Assembly: GCA_937915545.1 (NCBI GenBank)
Contig: CALGIJ010000028.1
Location: 1 to 64,000, forward strand
Direction of reading: 5' to 3'
DNA: 64,000 bases
From: an uncultured Desulfobacterales bacterium
GTDB lineage: Bacteria; Desulfobacterota; Desulfobulbia; Desulfobulbales; Desulfocapsaceae
Every line of letters begins with the position of its first letter. Position 1 is the first letter of the stretch. Shown here one piece after another: positions 16,507 through 26,908 of the stretch. The notes beneath the pieces are model-generated. The model made no database searches. It had not been told where the DNA came from and was given only the letters and a program-made list of their open reading frames with translations. Position numbers and translations under genes: made by a program.

Positions 16507-19407
16507 ATGGGACGACCGAGGAAATCCCGGCTCAGCTATAAGATCTTCGCCATCCTCTCCGGGGTGCTGTTCTCGATCTTCTTCTTCAGCACATGGATCT
16601 TCTACACGCTGGTGCACGACATCCTCGCCGAGCGTCTCGAAGACAACCTCGCCACCACCGTCAACGGCGTGCGCCAGATCATCGAGACCTCGGCGACCCT
16701 CGCCGTGCGCAGCTATCTGCGCTCCCTGGCCGAGCAGGACCGTCACCTCCTCGAGGATCTGGAAGGGCGCGTCCAGGCCGGGGAACTGACCCGGCAGGAG
16801 GCCGAGGAGTTCGGCAAGCGCATCCTCCTCGCCCAGCGCATCGCCCGCAGCGGCTATACCTACGCCATCAACTCGCAGGGCTTGCTGGTTGTCCACCCCA
16901 AGGACACCCTGGTCGGCGCCGACCTCAGCGAACAATCTCTCGGCCAGCGGCAGACCAATCGCAAATTCGGCTTTCTCGAATATGACTGGCAGAACCCAGG
17001 CGAGCCCGCGCCACGCCATAAAATTCTCTATATGGAGCACTTTGCCCCCTGGGACTGGATCATTTCGGTGACCGCCTATCGTGACGAACTCACCCAGCTG
17101 ATCGATATCGCCGACTTCCGCGACCGGGTGCTGTCGATCACCATCGGCCAGGAAGGCTACCCCTTGCTGCTCGACCTCGACGGCCGCATTCTCATCCACC
17201 CCGATCTCTCCGGGCGCATCGACGACCTCGCCGGCCCCAACCGCGAGCTGCTGCAGAAGCTGGTCAGCATGCGTCAGGGGCGGCTTACCTACGACTGGAT
17301 CGACCCCGGCAGCGGGGCCTCCATCAAAAAAATCGCCCTCTTCTCGACCATCGAGGAATTCGGCTGGCTGGTGGCGGCCACCGGCAGGGTCGATGACTTC
17401 TTTGCGCCGATGAAAACCCTGCGCACCATCGTCCTCGCCCTCTTCGCGGTGGCCCTGGCGGCGAGCATCGTCGTCTCCATCGTCTTGTCGCGTTATATCT
17501 CCGCCCCGCTGGTGCGGCTGCTCGCCCAACTCTCGCGCCAGGAGAACGACGGCCAGCCCTCCTTGCTTGCCGACGGCGCCGGGGACGAGATCGAGGAGAT
17601 CGCCGGCGTCTGCCAGCGTTATGTCCAATCGCTGCGCCAGTCCAACGACAAGCTCGCCGACCTCGTCGCCGAACAGCGACAGACCGCCCTCGGCCTCAGC
17701 ATCTACAAGGAGGTCTTCCTCAACGTCGTCGAAGGCATCACCATTACCGATACCACGGGCACCATCATCCAGGCCAACCCCGCCTTCGAAAAAATCACTG
17801 GCTACAGTGCCGCCGAAGCCATCGGCAAGACCCCGCGGCTCCTCAAGTCCGATTACCACGCGGCCGAGTTCTACCAGGCGATGTGGGAGAGCATCGCCCG
17901 CCAGGGCTTCTGGAGCGGCGAGATCTGGAACAAGCGCAAGAACGGCGAGATCTACCCGGAATGGCTGACCATCTCCGCCATCCGCGACCACAGCGGCGAC
18001 ATCACCCACTACGCGGCAGTGTTCAACGACATCACCACCACCGTGCGCCAGCAGGAGCGCATCAACTTTCTCGCTTACCACGACAGCCTCACCGAGCTGC
18101 CCAACCGCCTGCTCGCCCTGGAGCGCATGCACCAGGCCTTTCGCACCTGCCAACGCAAGGGCGGCAGCGTCGGCTGCCTCATCGTCGATATCGACAACTT
18201 CAAGACCGTCAACGACTCCATCGGCCACGACGTCGGCGACCTCCTTCTCCAGGAACTGGTGCGCCGCCTGTTGCCCACCCTGCGCGGCGACGATACCTTC
18301 GGTCGCCTCGGCGGCGACGAGTTCATCCTCCTCTTCCACGACGAAGGCGAGGCGGGCAACCGCATCCTGTCAGTCCTCGAGGGACTCTACCATCAGCTCG
18401 AGGCACCCTTCGTCTTCGACGAGCAGAAGGTCTACGTCACCGTCAGCGTCGGCATCGCCACCCACCCGGCCGACGCCGCCACCCCCGAGGAACTGCTCAA
18501 GAGGACCGAACTGGCCCTCTACAACGCCAAGCAGAGCAACGGTAACAGCTCGTCGTTCTTCTCCGCCCGCTTCGAGGAGGAGGCGCGCAAGAAACTCCAC
18601 TACCTCGCCAAGATCCGCAGCGGTCTCGAGCACCGTGAGTTCCTGCCCTTCTACCAGCCCAAGGTCGACCTCGCCACCGGCCAGGCGGTGGGCATGGAGG
18701 CCCTGGCGCGCTGGCGCTCCGAAGGCAGGCTGGTCTCCCCGGCCGACTTCATCCCCCTCTCCGAACAGTCGGGCCTGATCATGCCGCTGGCCAGAGACCT
18801 CTACCGACAGGCCTTCCGCGAAACGGCGCGGCTGAGAGGGGAAGGCCACGACCTCAAGCTCTCGGTCAACCTCTCGCCGACCCAGCTGCGCGCCGACACC
18901 TTCCTCGACGAGCTGCTGCAGTTGCAGAGTGAGAGCGGCCTCCCCGCCGAAGCCATCGAGCTCGAGGTCACCGAGTCGTCGTTGATGGCCGACGTCGAGC
19001 GCTCGCGGCGCCTGCTCGACCGGCTGGTCGGCCATGGCTTCACCATCGCCCTCGACGACTTCGGCACCGGCTACTCCTCCCTGCAGTACCTCAAGCAGAT
19101 CCCCCTGCACACCATGAAGATCGATATGAGCTTCGTCTCCGGCATCGGCAGCGACCGCGACGACGAAAAACTCATCGAGACCATCATCCTCATGGCCGGG
19201 CAATTCGGCCTGAGCATCGTCGCCGAGGGAGTAGAAGGGATGGAGCAGGAGGGCTTCCTGCGCGCCCGCGGCTGCCACTTCGGTCAGGGCTATCTCTATG
19301 GCAAGCCCATGGACTTCGAGGAGTTCAGGGGGTGGCTGCGGCGTCGCCCCTCCCCGCCGGTATCAGAGGCGGGGGTGTCGGACTCTGCCTTGCGGGGAGC
19401 GGTCTGA
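16507..19407 (+). CDS. Cache-PAS-GGDEF-EAL cyclic-di-GMP turnover protein
   Basis: Membrane sensor of 966 aa. TM1 at about 12-34, a periplasmic double-Cache region (about 40-300; YTYAINSQGLLVVHPKDTLVGADL), TM2 at about 300-325, a HAMP-like linker, and PAS at about 400-515 (ITDTTGTIIQANPAFEKITGYSAAEA broken here only for brevity). GGDEF follows at about 525-685 with an intact RLGGDEF (about 600-606) and an inhibitory RGDD site five residues before it. EAL spans about 700-950 with MEALARW (EAL near 731), NLSP, ELEVTES, DDFGTGYSSL and KIDMSFV all present. Both catalytic halves look competent, so the protein could make and degrade c-di-GMP depending on signal. No neighbour forms an operon with it. 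Confidence 0.93.
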   Translation: MGRPRKSRLSYKIFAILSGVLFSIFFFSTWIFYTLVHDILAERLEDNLATTVNGVRQIIETSATLAVRSYLRSLAEQDRHLLEDLEGRVQAGELTRQEAEEFGKRILLAQRIARSGYTYAINSQGLLVVHPKDTLVGADLSEQSLGQRQTNRKFGFLEYDWQNPGEPAPRHKILYMEHFAPWDWIISVTAYRDELTQLIDIADFRDRVLSITIGQEGYPLLLDLDGRILIHPDLSGRIDDLAGPNRELLQKLVSMRQGRLTYDWIDPGSGASIKKIALFSTIEEFGWLVAATGRVDDFFAPMKTLRTIVLALFAVALAASIVVSIVLSRYISAPLVRLLAQLSRQENDGQPSLLADGAGDEIEEIAGVCQRYVQSLRQSNDKLADLVAEQRQTALGLSIYKEVFLNVVEGITITDTTGTIIQANPAFEKITGYSAAEAIGKTPRLLKSDYHAAEFYQAMWESIARQGFWSGEIWNKRKNGEIYPEWLTISAIRDHSGDITHYAAVFNDITTTVRQQERINFLAYHDSLTELPNRLLALERMHQAFRTCQRKGGSVGCLIVDIDNFKTVNDSIGHDVGDLLLQELVRRLLPTLRGDDTFGRLGGDEFILLFHDEGEAGNRILSVLEGLYHQLEAPFVFDEQKVYVTVSVGIATHPADAATPEELLKRTELALYNAKQSNGNSSSFFSARFEEEARKKLHYLAKIRSGLEHREFLPFYQPKVDLATGQAVGMEALARWRSEGRLVSPADFIPLSEQSGLIMPLARDLYRQAFRETARLRGEGHDLKLSVNLSPTQLRADTFLDELLQLQSESGLPAEAIELEVTESSLMADVERSRRLLDRLVGHGFTIALDDFGTGYSSLQYLKQIPLHTMKIDMSFVSGIGSDRDDEKLIETIILMAGQFGLSIVAEGVEGMEQEGFLRARGCHFGQGYLYGKPMDFEEFRGWLRRRPSPPVSEAGVSDSALRGAV

Positions 19408-19528
19408 GAACAGGAAGAGGTGGTTGTGGCACAACATCGCCGCCCGCAACACCACCAGGGCGTGTCAGGCGAAGGGGCCTGGGCCTCTTCCCGTCTGTGG
19501 GCGGCGGCCCTTTTTCAAGGAAGACTCC

Positions 19529-20251
19529 ATGCACGGCAGAATCGGCATCATCGGCGGACTCAGCCCGGAATCGACGGTCAGCTACTATCTCCACCTGACG
19601 CGGAGCTACGTCGCCCGTCATGGCGACGACGGCTACCCGGAGATCCTCATCTACAGCGTCAATCTCAAGACCTTCCACGACCTGCGCGCCGCCGGGCGCT
19701 GGGACACCATCGCCCTGGAGCTGCTGCGGGCGGCACGGGCCCTGGCCGCCGCCGGGGCCGATTTCGCGCTGATTGCCACCAACACCATGCACAAGGTCTT
19801 CGCCGAGGTCGCCAAAGCCGCCCCACTGCCATTGCTCGACATCATCGCCGCGACGGCCGGCGAGGCGCAGCGGCTGGGCCTGGCCAGGCTCGGCCTGCTC
19901 GGCACCAGCTACACCATGAGCGACGGCTTCTACCATGAGGCCATGGCCGGCTTCGGCATAACCGTACTCTCGCCGCCCGTCGAGCTGCGCGAGGAGCTGC
20001 ACCGCATCATCGTCGAGGAGCTGGTGCGCGGGCGCCTGGAGACGCGCTCCAAGGACACCTATCTCGCCGCGGTCGACCATCTGCAGGCCATGGGCGCCGA
20101 GGGGGTCATTCTCGGCTGCACTGAGATCCCTCTGTTGCTGTCGCCGGAGGACGCCGCCATCCCCCTGCTCGACACCGCGCGCATCCATGCCGAAGCAGCC
20201 CTCGGCATGGCCCTCTCCTGGGAAACGAGTCTCACGGACGGAGCAGCTTGA
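19529..20251 (+). CDS. Aspartate/glutamate racemase family protein
   Basis: A 240-aa cofactor-independent amino-acid racemase family member. N-terminal GIIGGLSPESTVSYY, first active-site region ATNTMHKVF and second GCTEIPLLL place it with the YgeA/RacX group. The second catalytic Cys is present (GCTE), while the first is replaced by Thr in ATNT, as reported for the atypical E. coli YgeA-type active site. AAGGAAG precedes the ATG at 19529, which gives the normal family length. The 3' end overlaps the convergent DUF296 gene by 20 bp. Substrate specificity is not assignable. Confidence 0.85.
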   Translation: MHGRIGIIGGLSPESTVSYYLHLTRSYVARHGDDGYPEILIYSVNLKTFHDLRAAGRWDTIALELLRAARALAAAGADFALIATNTMHKVFAEVAKAAPLPLLDIIAATAGEAQRLGLARLGLLGTSYTMSDGFYHEAMAGFGITVLSPPVELREELHRIIVEELVRGRLETRSKDTYLAAVDHLQAMGAEGVILGCTEIPLLLSPEDAAIPLLDTARIHAEAALGMALSWETSLTDGAA

Positions 20252-20675
20252 GGCCGAGGGGCTCTTCCACCACCCGCCGCGCCCGGCAATCGACCAGCTC
20301 GGAGACAATCACCTCCATCACCCGCCACACCCTGACCCCGGGGCGGATGCAGCCGACCAGCGCCTCATCCCCCCGGCCGCAGGCCATGTGCAGGTGGAGC
20401 AGCGGCTGACCCGCCTCATCGCTGAAGATGGTGCCGACTCCGGCCACCTCGTGGGCGTTGACCAGGTGCCTCTCCATGGCCACCAGCGGCAGCTCGCGGT
20501 CCTTCTCGGGACCGACCACCAGGGTGCTGCCATCGTCGGCGCCACCGAGGATGAGCAGCGAGGCGGCGGCGATACCATGCTGCCGGGCAAAAGCCTCGAG
20601 GACTTCGTGGACGATTTCACCATCTTCAAGACGAACGACAAAGATACGGCCCGGACGGGCCTCGCTGTATTTCAC
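20232..20675 (-). CDS. PPC/DUF296-domain protein
   Basis: Single-domain protein (147 aa) of the PPC (plant and prokaryote conserved) family, a trimeric fold associated with DNA-binding or unknown roles. Visible signatures are RPGRIFVVRLEDGEIV near the start, ILGGADDG, and the metal-binding-like LLHLHMACGRGD. I choose the GTG at 20675: GAGGAGAG lies seven bases upstream and the protein then begins at KYSEARPGRIF, where the family begins. The ATG at 20714 would add 13 residues and lacks a ribosome-binding site. Convergent with the racemase gene. Confidence 0.8.
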   Translation of the reverse strand: MKYSEARPGRIFVVRLEDGEIVHEVLEAFARQHGIAAASLLILGGADDGSTLVVGPEKDRELPLVAMERHLVNAHEVAGVGTIFSDEAGQPLLHLHMACGRGDEALVGCIRPGVRVWRVMEVIVSELVDCRARRVVEEPLGLKLLRP

Positions 20676-20840
20676 TGATCTCTCCTCATCAAAACGAGTT
20701 GTCGGCCGTGCCATCTCGGCCGGGTGATTGGGGATGAATTCGCGCGGACAACCTGCTATCCTGCCTGCGGGTCCTCCCATGGCGGGACGGCCCGCCCGCG
20801 ACGAGCGCAGGGCGCCCCCTGCCACAACCATCGCCTCACT

Positions 20841-22341
20841 ATGACAGCAGAACGCACGTTTCGCAAATCGATCCGCAACAAGATCTTTTTCGTCAGCCTC
20901 CTGCCGGTCATCGCCCTGGTGGTGGTGGCGACCATCAACTCCCGCCACCTCGACTCCCTGGGGAGGAGCGCCGAGCTGATCATGTCGCGCAACTACGGCA
21001 GTATCAAGGCGGCGCAGCAGGCCCGCCAGGCCATGGAAGACAATCGCACCAAAGTGACGCGGTTCCTCTTCGAAAAAAATCCGGGGGTACTGGCCGACCT
21101 GCCCACCGCAACCCTCGAGGAGGCGCTCCTCGCCTGCGGGCAGCATATCGCCGAGACCGGCGAACAGCGCCTGGTGACGAGCCTGCTGGCCACCTTCGAG
21201 AGGTACCGCAAGACACTGGCGAGGCTCTCGGCGCCCGCTCCCGAAGCCCATATCGAGGAGTTCTTCAACCTCACCCAGCTGCTCGCCACCGAGCTCAACC
21301 AGCTGGTGGAGCTCAACGAACTGGGCATGGAGCGGGCGGAGCAGGAGACCAGGGAGCTGGGCCAGCGCGCCCAGCGCCACTCACTCTTCTTCCTCCTCGG
21401 GACCATCGTGTGGATCGTCCTCCTCAACTATGCCCTGTCTTTTCAGGTAGCGAGGCCGATCCGCGCCCTGGCCCGGCAGCTCGCCGCCACCCGCCAGGGC
21501 GGTGAACGCTACCCGGCCATGCCGGTGCTGAGCGACGACGAGACCGGCCTGCTCACCGAAGAGTTCAACCGGCTATTCAAAAACCTCGCCGCCTACGACC
21601 GCCACAACGCCGCCATCCTCGCCGCCGAGCGCGAGAAGGTGCGCCATGCCGAGGAGGCCAAGACGCGCTTTATCGCCGACCTCTCCCACCAACTGAAGAC
21701 ACCGATGACCTCCCTGGTCATGGGGGTCAATCTCCTCCACGAGAAGCGCGAGCGGCTCAGCGCCGAGAGGATCGCCATCCTCCTCGACACGGCGCGCGAC
21801 GACTGCAGCCGCCTCGCCCAGCTGATCAACGAACTGGTGGACATCTCGCGGCTCGAAGGGGTGGTCAAGCCGGCGGTGCGCGAGCGGCTTAATGTCGCCG
21901 ATCTCATCCGCGAGAGCCTCAAGCCCCTGCGACAGCACGCCGAGGAGAAAGGTGTCGAGCTGGTCATCGCCATCGCCCCCGACCTGCCGCCGCTGCAGCT
22001 CGACTCGATGCGCTTTCCCTGGGTGATCACCAACCTGGTCAGCAACGCCATCCGCCACACCAGGGCGGGCGGCCAGGTGGAACTGGCGGTGGAAAAAAAG
22101 GACGGCTGGGTCCACTTCTCCTGCCGCGACAACGGCTGCGGCATCGAGCCGCACAACCTGCCGCGGATCTTCGAGCGCTACACGCAGTTTTCCGAGCGAG
22201 AGAAACTGGGCACCGTCGGCCTCGGCCTGGCCATCGTCAAGGAAGTCATCGAGCACCACGGTGGCGATATCACCGCCGAGAGCAGCCCCGGCCAGGGCAC
22301 GGTATTCACCTTCTGGATCCCGGACAGCGGGGAGGAGAGCC

Positions 22342-22367
<26 letters not shown>
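20841..22367 (+). CDS. Sensor histidine kinase (HAMP-HisKA-HATPase)
   Basis: Membrane sensor kinase, 508 aa. TM1 at about 15-34 and TM2 at about 178-200 flank a helical periplasmic domain. HAMP follows (about 200-255), then the phosphoacceptor helix ADLSHQLKTPMTSL with His near 282, N-box NLVSNAIRH, G1 DNGCGI, and G2 GLGLAIVKEVIEHHGG. The layout resembles KinB-type kinases that pair with sigma54-dependent regulators. ATG 20841 is preferred over earlier in-frame codons because TM1 follows at a normal distance. Its 3' end overlaps the response-regulator gene by 26 bp, so the pair is translationally coupled. The stimulus is unknown. Confidence 0.92.
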
Positions 22368-23667
<1,300 letters not shown>

Positions 23668-23670
23668 GGG

Positions 23671-23697
23671 GCGGGCACTGCATTATGCAATGCCCGC
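23671..23697. terminator. Hairpin between convergent genes
   Basis: GCGGGCA ... TGCCCGC arms with an inner GCAT/ATGC stem give a 13-bp stem with one mismatch, starting four bases after the response-regulator stop. There is no T-tract on either strand, so it may act as a 3'-end stabiliser or a bidirectional, factor-assisted terminator. Confidence 0.45.
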
Positions 23698-23722
23698 GAC
23701 GATGAGCAAAGATGGCGGGGGG

Positions 23723-24064
23723 TCAGTTTTTGGTGGCCCCCTGGAGGAAGGCGCCCATGGCCTCGTAGGCGGCGACGCGGCGGGGTATGCGCATCAGCAC
23801 CAGGAAGACGACGCCGGCACCGAGAATGACCAGCGCGGTGAGGAGATCGCTCATGACCAACCCATTCTTGCTGAAGAACAACCCCTCGATCAGCAGGAAG
23901 GGGCCGACGACGACACCTCCGGTGATCAGCGGCAGCACCCAGGTCATCACCTGGTCGTTGACCCACCACGGGTTTTTGGGGTTTCTCGCCCCGACATAAA
24001 GAAATGCCGCTGCAATGATCGACAGATCGGTCAGCAGTGCGCCGACGACAAGCCTCGTTAACAT
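23723..24064 (-). CDS. Small multi-pass membrane protein of unknown function
   Basis: A 113-aa hydrophobic protein with about three transmembrane helices (LVVGALLTDLSIIAAAFLYV, a stretch from WVLPLITGGVVVGPFLLI, and LLTALVILGAGVVFLVLM) and a short charged C-terminus (RIPRRVAAYEAMGAFLQ). No catalytic motif is visible. The ATG at 24064 follows GGGAGCGAGGG and begins just before the first helix. Longer in-frame extension to 24334 has non-protein-like composition. It stands alone, convergent with the two-component operon. Confidence 0.65.
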   Translation of the reverse strand: MLTRLVVGALLTDLSIIAAAFLYVGARNPKNPWWVNDQVMTWVLPLITGGVVVGPFLLIEGLFFSKNGLVMSDLLTALVILGAGVVFLVLMRIPRRVAAYEAMGAFLQGATKN

Positions 24065-24553
24065 ACCCTCGCTCCCTGGAAAAAAAGATTGCCGCCCTGT
24101 GGCGGAACGGTCCACCCTCCTCCCGACGGCCGTCTCCCGGCGCTCGCGCCATGAAGCCAGTTCAACGGGTGGAGGACTCTGCCCCCGATGGGCGTGGACA
24201 ACTGAGCAACCTTCGTACCAGCGGACAACGCTTTGCCATACTCCTGTATTCGTGTTGTTTTTTCCAAAAGTCCTGTCCGCCGCAAGCGGACCATCCTGCA
24301 AAATGCAGGAGGGAACAGCAGCAGGCCATTGCAATTGTCAATGCCGGAGGACGGCAGCGAACCAGACCAGGCAGAGACCCAGACCCGGGCCCGCCATCCC
24401 GCCCTGCCTTGCAATGCCCCGTCAAATATGGAACAGTTGACCGATGATCCTGGCCTCCCAGGACGGCCGGCAACCTCTCCGACAGCGACCGCAATGCAAC
24501 GACCAGCAACCCCCTCAGCCAGCACCGCCCGCAGGGCCACCCCAGGACGCGGT
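24065..24553. other. Divergent intergenic region with paired small hairpins
   Basis: No gene recognised. Two adjacent short hairpins occur: GTCCGC/GCGGAC (24275-24291, loop of five) and TCCTGCA/TGCAGGA (24294-24310, loop AAA). They follow a TTTTTT run at about 24257. They lie in the presumed leader of the small membrane protein on the minus strand, or upstream of the VanZ-like gene on the plus strand. A role is not established. Confidence 0.35.
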
Positions 24554-25354
24554 ATGCTCCTTCTCCGCCATCTCGGCTGCGCGCTAGTGGTCGTCGCGTT
24601 TGTGCACCTCTACCAACTCTACCGACTGGTCGACGAGCTGTTCGGCCCGGGCTTCCTCGCCGTCGCCCCGCTGATCCTGCCCCCGGTCCTGCTCCTCCTG
24701 GCGGTGCTCCTGGCCCGCCGGGACAGGGGGCGGAAGCAGCGCAACGCCTGGGCGGTGGTCGCCGGCACGGCCCTCTGCCTGATCGCCCTGACCGTCCCCG
24801 ACGCCGACATCGCCGTCAAACGTATCCACGTGGCACAGTACCTGCTGCTCTCCCTCGCCGTCCGCCATGCCCTGGCCGTCAACACCGGCGGGGTGGAGCT
24901 GACCGTGGCCGGGTCCCTGCTCGGCGGCCTCTACGGCGTCCATGACGAGCTCCTCCAGGGCCTCCACCCCGACCGCACCTACGGCCTGCGCGATATGCTG
25001 GTCAATTTCCTGGCCTCCTCCGGCGGCAGCTTGGTCTGGCATGGCCTGGGCCTCTACGAAGGCTCGCCACACCCGCCAACTCCGCACACGACCCCGCGCC
25101 TCGGCTGGGTTGCCCCCCTCGCCCTGGCAGCGGCGGTAACGGCCATGGCCGTTCCCCTGAGTGCCTGCCGGGGTCAGGCGGCGCTGCCCTGGTGGCCGGT
25201 TCTCCCCCTCGCCGCCCTGCTCGCGGCCGGGGCGCTCGAGACCTTCGCCCAAGGCCGCCGCCCCTGCGCGCCCTGCCTGCCGCTGGCAGCCGTGTCCGCG
25301 CTCTTTCTCCTCTACCCCCTGGCCGGCAATGTCCTGCAGCTGCCCTTTTATTGA
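24554..25354 (+). CDS. VanZ-like membrane protein
   Basis: Polytopic inner-membrane protein, 266 aa, about seven helices. The central part follows the VanZ/YcxC-type pattern: KRIHVAQYLLLSLAVRHAL, then YGVHDELLQGLHPDRTYGLRDMLVNFLASSGG. The acidic pair DEL before a Q and the RxxD(ML)xN motif are conserved in VanZ-like families. The ATG 24554 has no clear ribosome-binding site; in-frame ATGs at 24428 and 24494 are alternatives but would add a low-complexity tail before the first helix. It is probably co-transcribed with the two genes downstream. Function unknown. Confidence 0.7.
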   Translation: MLLLRHLGCALVVVAFVHLYQLYRLVDELFGPGFLAVAPLILPPVLLLLAVLLARRDRGRKQRNAWAVVAGTALCLIALTVPDADIAVKRIHVAQYLLLSLAVRHALAVNTGGVELTVAGSLLGGLYGVHDELLQGLHPDRTYGLRDMLVNFLASSGGSLVWHGLGLYEGSPHPPTPHTTPRLGWVAPLALAAAVTAMAVPLSACRGQAALPWWPVLPLAALLAAGALETFAQGRRPCAPCLPLAAVSALFLLYPLAGNVLQLPFY

Positions 25355-25420
25355 GCACTGGCCGGTCCCGCGCGCGACCGGTCTATACGGCCACTGCCAT
25401 GAAGTGGCGGAGGGGCGGCG

Positions 25421-26026
25421 ATGACCCGGCGCCACAAGGCCACGGGCCCGCCCCCATCGACACCGGCCGGCCACGCCCCTCCGCTGCGCCTGCTGCCCCG
25501 CGCCCTCGCCATCGCCCTGCTCGTACTGGCCGCGATCTTCTATCTGCACGGGCTGAGCGGGTCCCCCCTGCTGCGGCAGCCGGCAGCGCCTCCCGCCAGC
25601 GGCCTCGGCGCAGGCGCTGAGACGGGCGACGAGGAACGCCTTGCGCGGGGCTACTGGATGCGCTACCGCGACATCCGCCTCGATCGCCACTGGGGCGAAC
25701 AGGGCGCCATGGGCATCGCCGGCCCCCGCCACCACTACCGTCAGCACGGCCAGCGCGAGGGGCGCATCTTCGCGCCTCTCGTCATCCCCGACGACCTCGC
25801 GGCGGAACGGGCCCTGGCGGAGAGCTACTGGCGGCGTTACCCCGAGGTCCGCGCCAGCTGGGTCTGGGGCGAAGATTCCGCCCTCGGCATCCTCGGCCCG
25901 CGCGACCACTATCTCCATGTCGGCCAGGGCCTCGGTTATCTCTGGGGCAGCCAGGATCCCCCCCAACACCAAGAAGCTGCGAATGCGGCGAACCCCACCT
26001 CAGCCACTGCCAAGGAAATGCCATGA
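25421..26026 (+). CDS. Membrane-anchored protein with two YW-RY...GPR-HY...EGR repeats
   Basis: A 201-aa protein with a proline-rich N-terminus, one transmembrane helix at about 26-45 and a soluble, presumably periplasmic part. That part holds two copies of a ~39-residue unit, residues about 78-116 and 136-174. Each follows YWxRYxxxR ... G ... GIxGPRxHYxxxGQ ... G. The unit resembles the short repeats (YxxxNPDVxxxG...HYxxxGxxEGR) found in some exported and surface proteins, whose role is not known to me. GGAGG precedes the ATG. Its stop overlaps the start of the Crp/Fnr gene (ATGA), so expression of the two is coupled. Confidence 0.7.
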   Translation: MTRRHKATGPPPSTPAGHAPPLRLLPRALAIALLVLAAIFYLHGLSGSPLLRQPAAPPASGLGAGAETGDEERLARGYWMRYRDIRLDRHWGEQGAMGIAGPRHHYRQHGQREGRIFAPLVIPDDLAAERALAESYWRRYPEVRASWVWGEDSALGILGPRDHYLHVGQGLGYLWGSQDPPQHQEAANAANPTSATAKEMP

Positions 26027-26745
26027 ACTGTCTCTGTGAAAAACTCGCCGCCGACTTCGAAAACCTCTCCCCGGCCTGCATCGGCCAGCTCTGGCTGTTT
26101 AAGGACCTGCCCGCGGCAACCCTGGCGGCGATGAGCCAGACCGCGGTCCGCCACAGAAAGCACAAGGGGGAGGCACTCTTTCTCCAGGGCGACGCGGCGG
26201 AGACCATGTATCTCCTCAAAGGCGGTCGGGTCAAGCTGAGCAAGCTCGCCGAATCGGGGGAAGAACGCATCCTCGGATACCGCAAACCCGGTGATGTTCT
26301 CGGCGAGAACCTGATCGGCGACGCCAGCCACTACCCCTGCAGCGCCTGGTGCCTCGAAGAGACCCTGGCCTGCGGGTTCACCAGGCAGCAGTTTCAGAGC
26401 CTGCTGCTCGACCATCCGCACATCGGCCTGCAGATCATCAAGAACATGGGCGAGCGCATCGCCTGGCTGACCGACCAGGTTGGCAACCTCACCGTGACCA
26501 GCATCGAGGACCGCCTGCACCGCATCCTGCACAGCGTCGCCAGGGAACAGGGCAAGGTCGACAGGCGCGGCCTCATCCTCGATTTCCCCCTGACTCACGA
26601 AGAGCTGGGCTTTCTTATCGGCGCCCATCGCGTCAGCGTCACAAGGGCCATGGCGGTGCTGAAACAACGCGGCCACATTCGTTATGAGGGCAGGGAACTG
26701 ATCGTCTGCCCGCCGTCGGACGACGACACGGCGGCGGAGGAGTGA
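26023..26745 (+). CDS. Crp/Fnr-family transcriptional regulator
   Basis: A 240-aa regulator. The N-terminal beta-roll (about 25-145; GEALFLQGDAAETMYLLKGGRVKL, KPGDVLGENLIG) is followed by the dimerisation helix and a winged HTH (about 185-230; LTHEELGFLIGAHRVSVTRAMAVLKQRG). Several cysteines cluster in the first 20 residues (C3, C5, C19) and near 109-120, so a redox or Fe-S sensor is possible, but the spacing is not that of E. coli FNR. The cyclic-nucleotide contact residues are not obvious. A strong Crp/Fnr-geometry palindrome lies 40-60 bp after the stop, before the flavoprotein gene. Confidence 0.9.
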   Translation: MNCLCEKLAADFENLSPACIGQLWLFKDLPAATLAAMSQTAVRHRKHKGEALFLQGDAAETMYLLKGGRVKLSKLAESGEERILGYRKPGDVLGENLIGDASHYPCSAWCLEETLACGFTRQQFQSLLLDHPHIGLQIIKNMGERIAWLTDQVGNLTVTSIEDRLHRILHSVAREQGKVDRRGLILDFPLTHEELGFLIGAHRVSVTRAMAVLKQRGHIRYEGRELIVCPPSDDDTAAEE

Positions 26746-26782
26746 GCGGGGATTTTCCTCGCCGGCCTGCCCTTTTTCCATA

Positions 26783-26806
26783 GCGCTGTAGCGGTCGCTA
26801 CAGCGC
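26783..26806. promoter_or_regulatory. Perfect 24-bp palindrome, likely Crp/Fnr operator
   Basis: Arms GCGCTGTAGCG (26783-26793) and CGCTACAGCGC (26796-26806) are perfectly inverted around GT. The core is TGTAG-N6-CTACA (26787-26802), the same 5-6-5 geometry as Crp/Fnr sites. It lies about 105 bp before the flavoprotein start and 38 bp after the Crp/Fnr gene. The absence of a following T-run argues against a terminator. Confidence 0.65.
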
Positions 26807-26908
26807 AAACAGGCAGCTCGGCTACACTTGCCCATCTGCCCGCCAGAGCGGCTGGCCGGCACGGCCACCGCCAGACTGCGCGGAACATCTCACCTGGAGG
26901 GAAATACG

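Noticed and set aside
16273..18339. A 688-codon minus-strand open frame opposite the GGDEF-EAL gene
   Set aside because: Composition dominated by Gly, Val, Asp and Ala with no motif, as expected for the antisense of a GC-rich gene; the plus-strand frame has full catalytic motifs.
19420..19445. Sigma54 promoter (TGGCAC) downstream of the GGDEF-EAL gene
   Set aside because: The -12 element TTGC is missing at the required spacing.
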